Program-made: the position numbers and the translations under genes
Notes under the pieces: generated by a model
Database searches by the model: none
Seen by the model: only the letters and a program-made list of their open reading frames with translations
What the model was told of the DNA's origin: nothing
Shown: positions 1 to 12,044 of the stretch, piece after piece
Layout: each line of letters starts with the position of its first letter
Position numbering within the stretch: the stretch's first letter is position 1
Origin: Diadema setosum
Taxonomy: Eukaryota; Echinodermata; Echinoidea; Diadematoida; Diadematidae
DNA: 64,000 nucleotides
Assembly (NCBI RefSeq): GCF_964275005.1
Contig: NC_092700.1
Coordinates: 18,915,015 to 18,979,014, forward strand
Direction of reading: 5' to 3'

Positions 1-10
1 CTTTTCACAG
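1..10 (+). other. intron end (splice acceptor) at the window edge
   Basis: cttttcacag is a pyrimidine tract plus AG immediately before the transmembrane exon, so the receptor gene continues to the left. Confidence 0.6.
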
Positions 11-145
11 GTGAGCCGATGACGAACTTCACCATGCAAGAGTTGGTTCTCTTTGTGATGACATTCTCCGTGTTGGCATTTTTCGTGGGTGCCTTGACGT
101 GGAGAGCGCGTAAGAAACTGAAGAAAGAAAACCCGACCCTGTGCA
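11..145 (+). CDS. receptor exon: transmembrane segment and stop-transfer
   Basis: The acceptor cttttcacag ends at 10 and the donor gtgagt starts at 146. It encodes 44 residues beginning EPMTNFT (a possible N-glycosylation site just outside the membrane), one hydrophobic helix and RARKKLKK on the cytoplasmic side. Both ends are phase 1. Confidence 0.75.
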
Positions 146-2129
146 GTGAGTCACGTGTCACATTTCTCCTTAGCCACTCAAAACTATTCTGCCCTACTCT
201 GGCAAAAGGAAGCAAGTGACATACCATCCGAATATGAGTTATTGATGTTTTCATAATTCACATAATGAGCTCTTCTTCCAGGCCAAATTTCATGCAGAAA
301 CACTCGTCCTACTAAGAGATATGTTAGATAAGACATCATGATAGTCCACTGACGTCAGTGTAAATGACAGACACATTTTGCTCTATTACGAGAAATGTCA
401 CTTTTGTCCCTTGCTTCCTTTTGCCAAAGTAGGGCAGTATTTTTCCAAAGCTGTCATCATTGTTTGTCTCTCTGCTGCATTTCTTATCATTATTTTGGCT
501 TCATCATTACTTTCATGGCTACAGTCACATACGGCTCTAGAAGGACAAGCTTGGACTTTCATAGGCATTCAGTATGAACATGATGAATGTGTCACGAAGC
601 CATTGGAGCGTTGATTTCATATCGATATCACGTTGCACATTATTGATCGTCTGCTAAATTGTCCTAATTTGTATAATCGTTAAGTTCTTCCGCTCTATTT
701 CTCTCTTTTTTTTTCAATGTCTGAGGGAAATTGTCTCCTTGAACCTGAAATCACTTCTGTGCTGTTCCCATCATAGTCAGTGTTCACATTATGATGCAGC
801 TGGTAATACATTGCACTGGTAACAAGATACAAGATTACAGCTACAAATGATTCGCATATGATAGTGTTTATACAATGATTCAATCTGCTATCCCATCTCG
901 TTTCTCGTAAGCCACGCCCCTTTCCCCTGAACTGCCACGCTTTAAGTATACAGACATGCTATAATTGAGACTGTAAGATTGATCTGTCTGGTGTGCGCTT
1001 GGGATGCCTCGTCACAGGGTGATTTTGCTGAGGTGTCTAATAGGTCTTTGGGGAAGATAGATTCGAATGATCCCCCCTCCCCCACCCCCCTCTGTCCTCG
1101 ATCTCTGGTGTATGTCTGATATGCGGACACAAACATCTCCCACTCCTTTTTGTCCCAATATCCAGAAAACCTCTTACACCATTCAAGATCTGTTCAAAAT
1201 TTGATTATACTCAACAATGAGTACGGTTTCTTTTGTTGTCGAGCTGAATACTGGCACATTTTCATTTGTGTATGGTATAGGCTACTTGAACAGAATGTCA
1301 GACATAAACTTCATTTTTGACCCACTGGTAATTACAACACTAAAAAAAAAAATGTATACAGAGGGTAATATTGAACAGAAGTAGTTATTCACCGGTTTAC
1401 ACTCAAAAGTTTATGAGCTTGATTTTGATGTGCGTCCTGTCATGACACGGTATAACTGTCAACAAAATTCAATTTAAGCCAATGTATTTACGATGGCTGT
1501 GATGTGAACAAAGTTCATTCATTTTATCTTATTTCGCTTCAAACAAAACGTGCGACTATAGATGGCAGACCATTTCTGACATAATCCCTATCTATGAGAA
1601 AAAAAGAAAACCACGAAAACAGTCAAAATGAAATGTGAAATTGGAAAAGTTGCATAGTATTTCTTTGTTTGTTTATGTTTTTCAGTGCACATCGCACGCT
1701 TGCTACTTCACACGTGCTGTTCTAATAACCACTTAATCTTTCACCTTACTCTAAACTCCACTATAGTACGCATCCCGCGACGCGGCCGGGGAAACTATGT
1801 TGACATGCGTAGATCTCCGACGCCCGAAGCAGAAGGTATGCCCTCTACTTTTATTACTTTTTAGGTATTTTCGCTAATATCTGTATGGAGGATAACATGA
1901 CAATTTGTTAGGATAATTAGGCACCATTGGACTTGTGTCGATTATAGACACCCAAAATAGTGTAACAAAACACACACTCTTTTGAATCAAAAAGTAGATG
2001 ACTAGATGAATAAGAAACTTGGTAAATAGATACGTGGATAAATCAATAGATAGATCAATAGATAAGTAGATACGTATGAATATACATACATAAATAATAA
2101 TGCAGAAATTTGTCCTGTAGAGGTCACTG

Positions 2130-2184
<55 letters not shown>

Positions 2185-2923
2185 CGTTGTACTTCCGAAT
2201 ATCACAATTCGTCAAACTCGTTAATATCTGTCCATGTAGACTCTTCTATGTTGAACTGTAATACGCAAACAAACAAACAAACAAACAAACAAACAAAAAG
2301 TATTTCACCTTTATCATCCTCACTGGAATGAGAACGCAGTAGTTGGTATTTGTTGCGTTTGCTTGTCCTTCTACAGAAATAGGTAAGACTCAAGAGACGT
2401 TCCAAAGCACTCCGGTTTTAAATTTCAATTAAGAAATGGCCAGATTTACACGTGTATATTTCGCTTGACCTTATAATCAAGAGCGTGATACGACTTGATG
2501 CGTATATAGGCATATTTCGTTACCTCTTTTAATAGGCGAGGTAAGAACCCATCAACCGCTGCGACTTACCAGAAGTCTGCCTGTAGGGTCTACATTACCC
2601 GGTGGCCATCGTGGTTTGTTCTTCACGCAACAAAGTAAGTTTTGTAGTTTTGTAGTTTTGTAGTTTTTTTTTTTTTGGTCAAATCAGCTGCCTTCTCGCT
2701 AATTTGCGTCGACGATATCTTCTCCCTTTTTCGCCAACTTATATATTATCCAAATTATTCCTTCCTCTCGGATCACTTCAAGTTTACTATTTTCGGAATT
2801 CTTTGTTTCAGGTGAAAAAGATGTTTGACCTCAGACACTGACCTTAACTAGCACTATTTTTTTTCTTTCTGTCCTTTGACCCTCAATCATGGTGTTGTAT
2901 TTGTCATCTTCAATCCTCCCGTT

Positions 2924-2954
<31 letters not shown>

Positions 2955-4165
2955 TTGGGGGGGGGGTACATTTATGTTCTCTACATTTCAAATCTGTCTA
3001 TTTGTTGGCGAAGCGCTTCTTTCCCTTTCTCTTTTTGACCCTTCACCTTTCATATTTTCCCCCGAGAATTATCGACTGCAAGCAAGTGAAATAGATTCTT
3101 AAAAAGGATTCGAAATGTGAGGTGTAATAAAAAGAAGCGATATCAAATCTATTCATGTATTTCACTCTCTCATCACAACGTCCTTAATACCACCCTCGTC
3201 AACGTCAATTATTCTTCTTTTAAGGTGTGGAGAACACATACGACAACATCCCAAGAAGCCGCGCTAGCCCTCCTGTACAACACGCCAGGAGAAGGGTAAG
3301 AGAGAATTTAAGCTCTGTCCTCCCTGTAAATGGGATGGTTTGAGTTTGAGGGTTCAAGCCACTTCTTTACTAGACTGCATGCTTCTAAATTTGAAATGAC
3401 AGAATTTGACTTCTACATCACACCACTCTGTGTATGCATATAGTCTTTGTTGAAAAAAACAACAACCAAACAAACACAATAACCTAGCAATCTTTACCAA
3501 GTACATATGCAATGAATCGTGGGAAATTAGAGGTGGTCATAATCTATTGAAATAGAAAGCCATGCCCTGTTCAAATATCCTTATTAAAACTTTGTTTACT
3601 TCCTCATTACTTGATGAGATACTTGATTACTTAGGATGAGATTCAAGATCACCTCCACTCTGCTACTGTTATAAGACTGTGTTAATATGTTCGAAATGTT
3701 TATTACTGATCTGTCTTCTTTTTTTATCTCACCTTTTCCCTTCTCCTGATTCCGTAGAGAGTACAGTCTGCAGACGATAGTTTTTACGACGTACCTCCAG
3801 TTGTGCGAGGATTGGACACAGTCCGGCGAGTCCAGTCGCGGCGACTTCCGGCCATCCCAAGTGAATTCGTTACTTACGACACGAACATCAATGCCCCCGC
3901 AAACGGAGAGTCCGAGTCCGAGTTCGAGTCCGAGTCCGAGTTCGAGGAAGCAGACGATGTCATCGTCGAAGCGGAGATAGCGACGACGGAAGCCCCGAGT
4001 CCCAACGTCCGTCCTGAAGTCCATCGATCTGCGAGCGAAGGTTCGGACGGGACCAACGCTCCGGTTCCGGTGTCAGATACCAAATACAGCCAATCGGAAT
4101 CCATCATTCGAGAGAAGCCCAATTATGTGAAGAAATTACAAGTCCGTCGTGTGTTTTCAGTATAG
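11..4165 (+). CDS. 3' part of a single-pass transmembrane receptor gene with a tyrosine-motif tail (5 exons)
   Basis: Five exons join in frame: 11-145, 1767-1835, 2587-2634, 3225-3295 and 3758-4165. All have AG/GT borders; the phases run 1-1, 1-1, 1-1, 1-0 and 0-stop. The first exon has a hydrophobic segment (about ELVLFVMTFSVLAFFVGALTW) followed by the basic stop-transfer RARKKLKK, so it is a type I-like membrane anchor with the ectodomain encoded left of the window. The roughly 200-residue tail carries NYVDM (YxxM, the PI3-kinase p85 SH2 type), TYDNIP and FYDVPP (YxxP, the Crk/Abl SH2 type) and further tyrosines in TYDT, KYSQ and NYVK. Known biology of such motifs suggests a phosphorylation-dependent signalling receptor; the exact family cannot be named without the ectodomain. 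A poly(A) signal follows the stop by about 100 bases. The gene model is inferred by eye from splice sites and phase. Confidence 0.72.
1767..1835 (+). CDS. receptor exon: YxxM motif
   Basis: The acceptor ctatag and donor gtatgc enclose 69 bases, phase 1-1. The only frame that continues the previous exon reads RIPRRGRGNYVDMRRSPTPE. NYVDM fits the YxxM docking motif for the PI3-kinase regulatory subunit. Confidence 0.65.
2132..2176. repeat. (TA)n microsatellite
   Basis: About 22 uninterrupted TA units in a receptor intron. A (AAAC)n run follows at about 2265-2297. Open frames across these are repeat translations, not genes. Confidence 0.95.
2587..2634 (+). CDS. receptor exon: short linker
   Basis: A 48-base exon, phase 1-1, between ctgtag and gtaagt, reading STLPGGHRGLFFTQQ. 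No motif is recognised. Support is phase and splice sites only, so it is the least certain exon of this gene. Confidence 0.5.
2922..2967. repeat. polypyrimidine-to-G-run tract
   Basis: (TC)n, then a run of about 12 T, then a run of about 9 G, in a receptor intron. Confidence 0.85.
3225..3295 (+). CDS. receptor exon: YDNIP motif
   Basis: The acceptor ttcttttaag and donor gtaaga enclose 71 bases, phase 1-0, reading VENTYDNIPRSRASPPVQHA and on to RRR. TYDNIP is a YxxP-type SH2 docking site and SPP is a possible proline-directed or SH3 target. Confidence 0.65.
3758..4165 (+). CDS. receptor terminal exon: YDVPP motif and acidic repeat
   Basis: It follows the acceptor ttccgtag and stays open for 135 codons to TAG at 4163-4165. 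It begins RVQSADDSFYDVPPVVRG; YDVP is the classical Crk/Abl SH2 docking sequence. An 18-base in-frame direct repeat at about 3908-3946 gives an acidic Glu/Ser/Phe tract, followed by a Ser/Thr/Pro-rich stretch and a basic C-terminus (KKLQVRRVFSV). Confidence 0.75.
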   Translation, partial: RVQSADDSFYDVPPVVRGLDTVRRVQSRRLPAIPSEFVTYDTNINAPANGESESEFESESEFEEADDVIVEAEIATTEAPSPNVRPEVHRSASEGSDGTNAPVPVSDTKYSQSESIIREKPNYVKKLQVRRVFSV

Positions 4166-4262
4166 AGTTCTTTGGCATAACGCAATATGTAAATGCGGGA
4201 AAGATATGTGTATGCATATTATATTATGTTTATGCTTCGTCTTATTTTTATACAAGCATTCA

Positions 4263-4268
4263 AATAAA
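4263..4268 (+). promoter_or_regulatory. poly(A) signal AATAAA of the receptor gene
   Basis: A canonical AATAAA lies 98 bases after the stop codon, a typical distance for a short 3' UTR. Confidence 0.7.
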
Positions 4269-4399
4269 AGAGTAATGATAGTGTATCTCAGTATCTGCAG
4301 TATTTTCAATATTATTTGTTATTTTTGCAGGCAAAAAGGTTGGAACTGCAAGTTTTTTTTTTCTTTCCTTTCAGATCATTCTTTGCAGCTGGGTGTTGT

Positions 4400-5380
4400 C
4401 TCTTATGCAAGTGTGTGAAATATTGATATGCTGTAATTTTTCTGTGCGTGTTTCATATATCTCTTCGATTTCTTGACACAATTGATGAATATGAAGAGCT
4501 TTATCGCAAAACGACGAAAACAAAACATGAATGAGTTGTAAATCCAATTCAATCCAAATCAGGTCAAGTCTAAAATCGATGTTGCACACCCAGATGGATC
4601 AAACAAAATGTGAATCATCACATGAAACAGAAAGGTACGGCTCATCTGCTTAAAGGGGATTAGCAAGGCGATGATTACATTTTTAACGAGTTGTGTGGAT
4701 TAACTTTTAATGTGTATCTATACATATCATACAATTCTTTCTTTTTCGCACTTTTCTCACTGTTCGGATAACTTCCCTCTCTGTAGACGCAAAATCGAAG
4801 AAACGAAACCATAATGTACTACAAATCGGAATGCAAGAGAGAAAAAAAAAATGTGTTCAATGAGAAAACGTCAACCAAACAGTTGTCTACAACGCTCGTC
4901 TCAAAATGTGCATTGGGTATACTATATGAACGCACTACACTTCTCACATAGGTGCAATATTGTTAACATTTTTACCAATTCACTTTTTTCTTTTCGACTG
5001 GGACAAATTGTCTGACCACAGAAAATAATATGAAATAAGATGGTTTCCTGTAAACAACGTAGCATAGTCATTACTTGTTATAGTCTTTGCGTGCAAAACC
5101 CCTTTAGTTATCAAACCTTAAAGGTAATTATCAAGCATTCCATCATAACCTCATTTCTACCCATCAGTATCGTAAGACTTCTTTTTGCAATTACGTCACA
5201 AAGAGACATTTTAAAGTTGCGAAACGCATTGCTCATAATAGTACTAATCATTGCTGTGGTCGGGAGAAGGGCTTCTTTTCCCGAAGTTTTCGTGCACAGT
5301 TCGCCGCTTGTCTCACGCGATTGGTAAATTACCCAGGCATGTCAGGAGCGTCATATAGAGATATAAAGATTGGTATTGTT
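4400..5380. other. intergenic, nothing recognised
   Basis: AT-rich sequence after the receptor gene. I see no exon with splice support and no repeat family shared with the rest of the window. Confidence 0.5.
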
Positions 5381-5384
5381 ATCA

Positions 5385-5737
5385 ATTGTTATTGTTATTG
5401 TTCATTTTCCATCTTAGAAGATGGCTGGATAGCCCATTCAGCTATGCTTGAATAAGCTGGTCTTCCATGGGGTCCCGTTGGATGTGAGGTGGGACCACTT
5501 CACCGGGTTAAACACCCTGCTCTTTATAATGAATGAATGAAGGGGGATCTTTTACGTGCATGAGTTGTGACTCTCTCATACATGGGACCTCCATTTTAAT
5601 ATAGTGTTTTGCCTCATGCTATAGAGGGGACGGTATGATTACACACAACATTGCTCGATCAGTCCAGACTCGGGTTCGAACACGGGCCCTTAGGATCGTG
5701 AGGCAGACGCGCTACCGACTGAGCCAACTCACCGCCC
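5385..5737 (-). mobile_element. tRNA-derived SINE, copy 1
   Basis: On the minus strand the element starts with a tRNA-like head: box A GGCTCAGTCGGTAGCG and box B GTTCGAACCC-like (here GTTCGAA followed by CCCGAG), then a ~250-base body that ends in an (AACAAT)n tail. A 6-base target-site duplication, TTATCA, flanks it at 5379-5384 and 5738-5743. A second copy of the same family lies at 49785-50110. It was copied by a LINE in trans, as all SINEs are; it has no coding capacity. Confidence 0.85.
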
Positions 5738-5743
5738 TTATCA

Positions 5744-8700
5744 GTTAATTAAACAAACAAACAAAAACAGAAAATAGTTCTTTCACCTGAATCCCCCTGA
5801 GAACCAGGAGGTATAAACACCTTTCTCCGTGTACGTATCTGCACAATAATACTGATATCTTTAGATGCAATTAACGATAGTACACGCACGTGTTTACATA
5901 TATATCGTTTATGAATACTATACATGATAGTACTATATACTGTACATAATTTTTGTGCGTGGTGTCTGTGCGTGTTTGCTTGCGTGTGTGCTATCAAATT
6001 GGATTTATTTGGACTTCTCTTATATTCAAAGAAGTATCAACAACAACAACAAAAACACTTTTGGTGCAGCGTAATAAATGCCGTATATGCATTACTTTTT
6101 TTTTTTTAATTTGAGAAGTCTGCACATTTCTACTCTATCTCAAGTCAATACTTTTTTTAAACACTGACATAAATTTCAGCATCACCATTTCTATGATTAC
6201 TGTAACTGCTGTCTTGATCACCCCTTTTCACTATGTTCGCCATATTTACCAGCCTTATCTTCGTTTTGTATCTAATACAATTTATAGAAGAGACGACCCA
6301 ACATTGATTCGAGAAGACAAAGAAAGCCAAAGGAAAGCAACGATAACGAGTTGTTTGTTTGTTTGTGTGTTTTTTTCGTATAGGAATTATAGCTGGCACG
6401 GGTCCTTCTTGCTTAAAAAAATTATATGTATAACAACGGACATCAGAGGTTTCTGTTTTAGGGAGATTTAATGATAATTGATGGAAACATTTTACCGAAA
6501 CCAATCCAGCATGTACCATGTATTACAGACACGAATAAATTCGGTGATATTATTTTCAAGCTACTTGCACTGTATAGAACTGCAGGATTACCAGAGAAGA
6601 GCATTAGAGGTTATCAGAAGGTTTTTATGATACATTTTTATAATTTCGATGTAGAGTATTGATGAGAAGAATGTAAATATTGAGTTTTAAACATAGTGTC
6701 TTTTTATCACCTGTGTATATTGTGCATTCATCACCAAGAAGTATTCATCTGTATCATTATGTTCATGTATTTTTCATAAGTTGTCAATGTAGCTTGATTA
6801 CAGAGCAAGTTTCTTGTGGTAGGCCTATACATCTGTAACAATAGTGGGTGTTGATGGCTTTAAAAATGTATTGAAATCAACAAAATGAAGAGTGTCATCC
6901 CCAAACAAGATCTCTCGTCATACAGAGATAATCAATTTGAGATTAAAGCTGCTAAAAACAAAGAAAATATTAAAAAAAGATATTTTTCATAACATCAAGA
7001 ATATTCTTTCTTATGCAACAAGTGAGGTACCATCACTGAAAAGGTTTTATCTGCCCTATCTGATAGATTTATGAATTGTATGGCGCGTAAACCGTTTCTA
7101 TGAGACAGAAACCCTTCAAATTTTGATACGATTACGATAATATCACCTTAATACGCACGGCATATTCATTATGTCATGAGTATTTACATAATCCATAATT
7201 ATGCAAATGGGAATAATATACAATGGTATTTCATCATAGTATATAGAGCTAGGATTCTCGTAAAGACATTACAGTGGAGTTATTTCACAATGGTGTAGAA
7301 TGTGTATCATTTCCCTGAAATACATACGTCATTAGCTGCATCCACAGAAACGGAATAAGAACTTCTGTTTAAAAATTACTTCGACATGCACGCGTTACTA
7401 CTTTAATATCAACCGTATACTCTTTATATCAACTTGGTTACCACAAAATGAAAGGCAGAAGAAAAGCTACGCGGTGAAGGGAACCGCCCCACAAATCACA
7501 GCGTAAGTCCATGTTTTATAAGGTAATGGAATATGATTTTACAATATTAAATATCCATAAGCATTGTAGTGTGTGCAGGCACTTAAATCTTCATCGAAAG
7601 AGTTAATAATGAAAAAGTAATAAAGTTACGAAAGTCCTATACTACACTATACTTTCCATCTTGTGACAATGTTGATACTTTGTGTGATGTTATGAATTAA
7701 TGTAGACGGTCTAATTCCTCGAAGGAAGCTGACTCTTCAGTCAGCTTATCGTGATTTATGTTTCGCATCAAGCAGAAGCTAATTGAGAAGCGTTTCCTGT
7801 CATCAATGGCTTTGTGAGATTAAAAGAAAGGAAAAAGAAAAAATGCATAATCTTCGGTCTCCGGAGCCGTAATGACGCGGATCGAAATGGGCTTACGCCT
7901 CTGCGTTTGAGAGTACCGATTTATAATGATATCCGGAGAGGTGTAACGAGCCGGGAAGTAATCATCATTTATTTCGGTCAGATAGCCAGCTCGTTTACAG
8001 TCTTAAGTGTACGTTTATGAAATAATCTCTCTCATTGACAATGAAATAGACAATTTCTCCTTAATCCATTATTCGCAGTGACGCTTGCAGCGGCAATTCC
8101 AATTACCAAATCATAGGCTTAGGAAACGGCAACGACGTAAGGGGCGCTGATTATGACGTAAAGACAAAGCTCTGAGTCATTAGGGAAAATATCCCGAATT
8201 CAAATCTCGCCAAGCAGAAACATTCTTGGATACTTCTACATGATCCAGCAATTTAACTTTGTTCCTAACAAAGAAGTGGTGATGAAAACGGTGGGGAATA
8301 GAAACAGACCTATAATATACGCAGGAGAAACTGGAAAAAACAAACAAAACACACACACACACACAAAAGCAAAGCAGTATTGGATCTACCTACTCCCCCC
8401 CCCCCCCCCCTTTCCCAGACGCCTATATATACATGTTATTATTTTCCAAGATGTGGTTCAGTGGTTTACTTTGATGTAAGGATAAGGTTTAGGGTTATGT
8501 TTGGGGGGGAAATTTATGTTTGGCTTATTGTGTATAGATATTTCATGGGAGCAAATGTCGCAGGAGCAAAGGTCGTGGAACCGGTTCGGTGATTCCAGCA
8601 GTATAAGAAACTTTACATCTGAAAAATAAAAGTTTGGATAATAAAAGGTTCTAAAGGATACGTAAGGACCTTTCAGTAAACTGACGACATGAAAAGAACT

Positions 8701-8990
8701 TTAACAAACAATCCATCCAGTAATGTTGGTGTAAATCCATCAAGAACAAACTATTAAGACATGCTTCCCAGTAGTCAACGTCTTCAATGTAAGGCATATC
8801 AAGTTGATAAGAAACAAAAAACAACAGCAAAAATGCAACATAATTTCCAGAGCACAATAATACCTGATGAGATACCTTGAGTCGTCATACAACACTGTAA
8901 AATCCATTATCGAATTATCAGCACTGCTTTAAGAATGTTATTATTACTAATAATCAATATCTATATCTATACCTATATCATCATATTACA
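5744..8990. other. intergenic, nothing recognised
   Basis: AT-rich DNA with a C-run (about 8395-8410) and a short CA run at 8349-8365. Short open frames here have neither splice support nor recognisable motifs. Confidence 0.5.
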
Positions 8991-8995
8991 CACAC

Positions 8996-8997
<2 letters not shown>

Positions 8998-9075
<78 letters not shown>
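8998..9075. repeat. (AAT)n microsatellite
   Basis: About 25 uninterrupted ATA units. Confidence 0.95.
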
Positions 9076-9076
<1 letters not shown>

Positions 9077-9204
9077 CACAATATTGATTTAATTATAATA
9101 GTCTTTATTATGACATTTTACTTTTTTCAGTTCAGTTTCAGTTTATATCAATCATATAGCAACATAAAAATGTCATATAAAGTAACAAGGGTCAATCATT
9201 GGAA

Positions 9205-9342
9205 TTGCAACAGCCTCAATACCTTCAAGTCTGAACTGAAGACTTATCTTTTCCAGCAACTTTGTGGATGATGTGTGACACTTTGTGGGACCTGGGCGCC
9301 TTTGAATGTTTCAACAGATAAATGGCCCTATATAAATGCTGT

Positions 9343-9386
<44 letters not shown>

Positions 9387-9387
9387 A
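9205..9387 (+). mobile_element. 5'-truncated LINE 3' end with (CAT)n tail
   Basis: One frame reads WNCNSLNTFKSELKTYLFQQ, then LCG and a stop, which resembles the conserved C-terminal end of CR1/L2-like non-LTR retrotransposon ORF2 proteins. A short 3' UTR with the phrase ctatataaatgctg then runs into a (CAT)n tail, the usual 3' end of such LINEs. Only the last ~180 bases are present, a typical dead-on-arrival insertion. The clade assignment is tentative. Confidence 0.6.
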
Positions 9388-9579
9388 ATCAATGTCAGTA
9401 ATAAAGAAATAGGAGACTAAAAGCAAGTGAGATACTTTTACGACATGAGTTCCCGCAAATCACAAAGTCAATGTTACATTGTTGTTAATGTCAGAGTGAT
9501 AAAAGCCATTTATTCCACTTTCCTTTCATTTAATATTGCTTTCACATTTAGGTTTGTAAACCTTTAAAAGCAGATGGTG

Positions 9580-9832
9580 TACACTCTTAAAACATCCGAG
9601 TCAGAACTGACCCGGAACTGCACCTGGGTCCGTTGGGGTCACACACCGTTCCGGGTCAAAAATGACTTGGAATTTGGTCATGAAGACCCCGAATGGGGTC
9701 ACCCTGACCCAATTCATGACTCTGAATGGGTCATATCTGACCACATTCCTTATCATTTCTGACCCGGAACGGTGTGTGACCCCAACGGACCCAGTTCCGG
9801 GTCAGTTCTGACTCGGATGTCTTAAGAGTGTA
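9580..9832. mobile_element. palindromic MITE with ~100-bp inverted arms
   Basis: The left arm starts TACACTCTTAAAACATCCGA and the right arm is its near-perfect reverse complement. Both arms then share the same order of short motifs (GACCCGGAACTG, GGTCCGTTGGGGTCACACAC). GGGTC/GACCC recurs throughout. The element has no coding capacity; no clear target-site duplication is visible. Confidence 0.8.
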
Positions 9833-9999
9833 GGATTTAGCTTGGAGCTTACCAAAACATTTTGTGTGTGTGTGTGTGTGTGTCAAAACAGGTAGGTGTA
9901 TAGGAAACCTAGTTATCTCAGGGGAGCTGGAGACTACGTACTTTGTTATGATGATGATCAGTTGCCCCATAGTGTTCATAAACACGTAAATTGACATCG

Positions 10000-11085
10000 C
10001 TTATATTCACAAGCGGAAGATTTAGAGTAAAACATATACACAAATTTCTCGTCAAAATAACAACATATTATGCAAGGTAATGCATGATTCTTATTGTTTC
10101 TGTGATATTTCAAGACAGTCATACCCTATGTATACATGTACAAGAATCTACCTCACTTCTCGTGAGAAAGAGTTCAGGGAAGAAGAAATAAATTCTGAAC
10201 TGGGTTTAGGCAGTTTGGTCACGCAATCTTATGTGAAGGGCGCCATCACACGCCTAGTGCTTTGATTACGGTTTAACCTTCTGAGTGCTGCATTTATTTC
10301 CTGTCCACAGACATGTGTGCGAAATTTGTGCACATTTAACTCATCAGCACACAAAGGGTTAAAAGCTGCTATACAAGACAGAAACAGTGATAGTTTTGAT
10401 ACTAACATCAAGAGTATTCATTTTTATGTATCAAGTGAAGTATCGCTGGAATTTGCTCTGATGATGGAATGACTTCCAGAGTTTAGAAATGGCGTTATAT
10501 AACCCATTTTGCAATCAAACTCTTGATTTTTGTCTCCTCAAAGAAATGGGCGTAACAAAATTATGATTACAAATAACACCAGAGGACACCAAACGCCATG
10601 CAAGATCCACAAACAGTAGGGCCTATACATTGTTTCATGTTTGATTTTTTTCTTCTTCAAGGTTATCAGGGCCTACATGTATAGCTACTTTAAAGAGGAA
10701 TTCCAGTCCAGCTATAAGTTAGTCTGATAAGAATTAAAGAATACGATTTCTTCTTTAAGATTTTCCAGTTTGTCTGCTGATTTAAGGTGATACTTTCTGG
10801 GAAAATTTCTCCCTAGGAACGAGATGGGTGAAATGGGGTATAAAATGGGGGGAGGGGGTAGAGGGGAAGGGGCTGAAGTCCCACCCCCTGCAAGTTCTCG
10901 CGAGCTTTTAGGCCCTATGTTGACAAACTTTTCAATGAGGGGGGCTGCATCCCCCTTCCCCAGCCCCCCCCCCCACACAAATGGAATGAAGCAAATGAAA
11001 CGAACAAAAGTTCAGTCAATCATTGACCCTCCCCTCCGATCCGCAGCCCCATTCGCTCATGATGACTTCCCATCACCCGTCCCAC
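10000..11085. other. intergenic, nothing recognised
   Basis: No exon with splice support. G-rich and C-rich stretches at about 10845-10980 give spurious proline/glycine-rich open frames on both strands. Confidence 0.5.
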
Positions 11086-11254
11086 TCAGGGGCGGCTCCA
11101 GGAATTTTGTAAGGGGGGGGGGGGGCGCAAGTAACATTTTCGGTGCCACTTCCGGGTTTCATTTCATTTTTCCTTTCCATTTCTTTTGTTTTTAACGAAA
11201 AAGAAAGGGGGGGGGGGCGCGCACCGGTTGCGCCCCCCTCTGGATCCGCCACTG
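11086..11254. mobile_element. small MITE with GGCGGMTCCAG termini, copy 1
   Basis: The left end CAGGGGCGGCTCCAGGA and the right end TCTGGATCCGCCACTG are inverted repeats. G-runs and the phrase gcgcccccct lie inside. A related copy is at 19569-19656, and 30168-30539 has a similar plan. Confidence 0.65.
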
Positions 11255-11619
11255 CAATTGTACTAAAATGACTCTTGTGTACACGATGACCACGGTCCGA
11301 ATCGAAACATTCGGAGTAAACATAGGCTGCCCAATTTTAAACCCCACGTACCACCCCACCTCTCCGGCCCCCCACCCCCAACCCCCCCCCCCCAAAAAAA
11401 AAGGAGAGAAAAAAAAAATCAAAACTAAAACAATGCAATCCCAGAACGCGCGCCCAATCGACCTACCAACCATGCAAGCAAATAAGGCACACACTATACG
11501 GTTGTCACCACCACTACTAAAAAGTAAACTTAAGTTCAAGACCAGTCTGAACCATGCACTTCTTCCCAAATACCAGGGGTTTATTCTCCGAGGTCGGACA
11601 ATAGTGTGATCTGTGTACT

Positions 11620-11622
<3 letters not shown>

Positions 11623-11671
<49 letters not shown>
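11623..11671. repeat. (CA)n microsatellite
   Basis: About 24 CA units upstream of the adenosine deaminase gene. Its translations are valine/cysteine or threonine/histidine repeats, not genes. Confidence 0.95.
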
Positions 11672-11672
<1 letters not shown>

Positions 11673-12005
11673 GGCCAACACTATCATCAGGATGGTAAGA
11701 CCTCTGGACTTCCCACTTGTGATGATAATAAAGATCGCTTATAACAAAACATGGAACAGAAAAAAAAAACACACAACAAAAGTTGGCACACAGTGACATT
11801 GCATGTGAGCGCAAACCTGTACCTCGACCGGATCGCAAACACGATGTGCATGCACAAAGTAGGCCCAAAATACATCTGTGCTCGAACCGCGACCGCCGGC
11901 GGCTCTTACCATTCAGTACATGTACCAGGCCAGCCCAAAGAGAAGCTAGCTTCTATACTCTTTGGTCCTGCCGGACTGCACTGCTGAAAGCCGAACAAAT
12001 TCGCC

Positions 12006-12044
12006 ATGCCTGCGACTCACTTCACCGACGAAACGTTCCCAAAG
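12006..12044 (+). CDS. ADA: ADA exon 1 (start codon)
   Basis: MPATHFTDETFPK, then donor gtaaac; phase 0. It aligns with the human AFDKPK just before VELHVH, and phase agrees with exon 2. Confidence 0.75.

Noticed and set aside
10712-11668. Gly/Pro-rich and Val/Cys-rich open frames upstream of ADA
   Set aside because: They arise from G-runs, C-runs and the (CA)n repeat.
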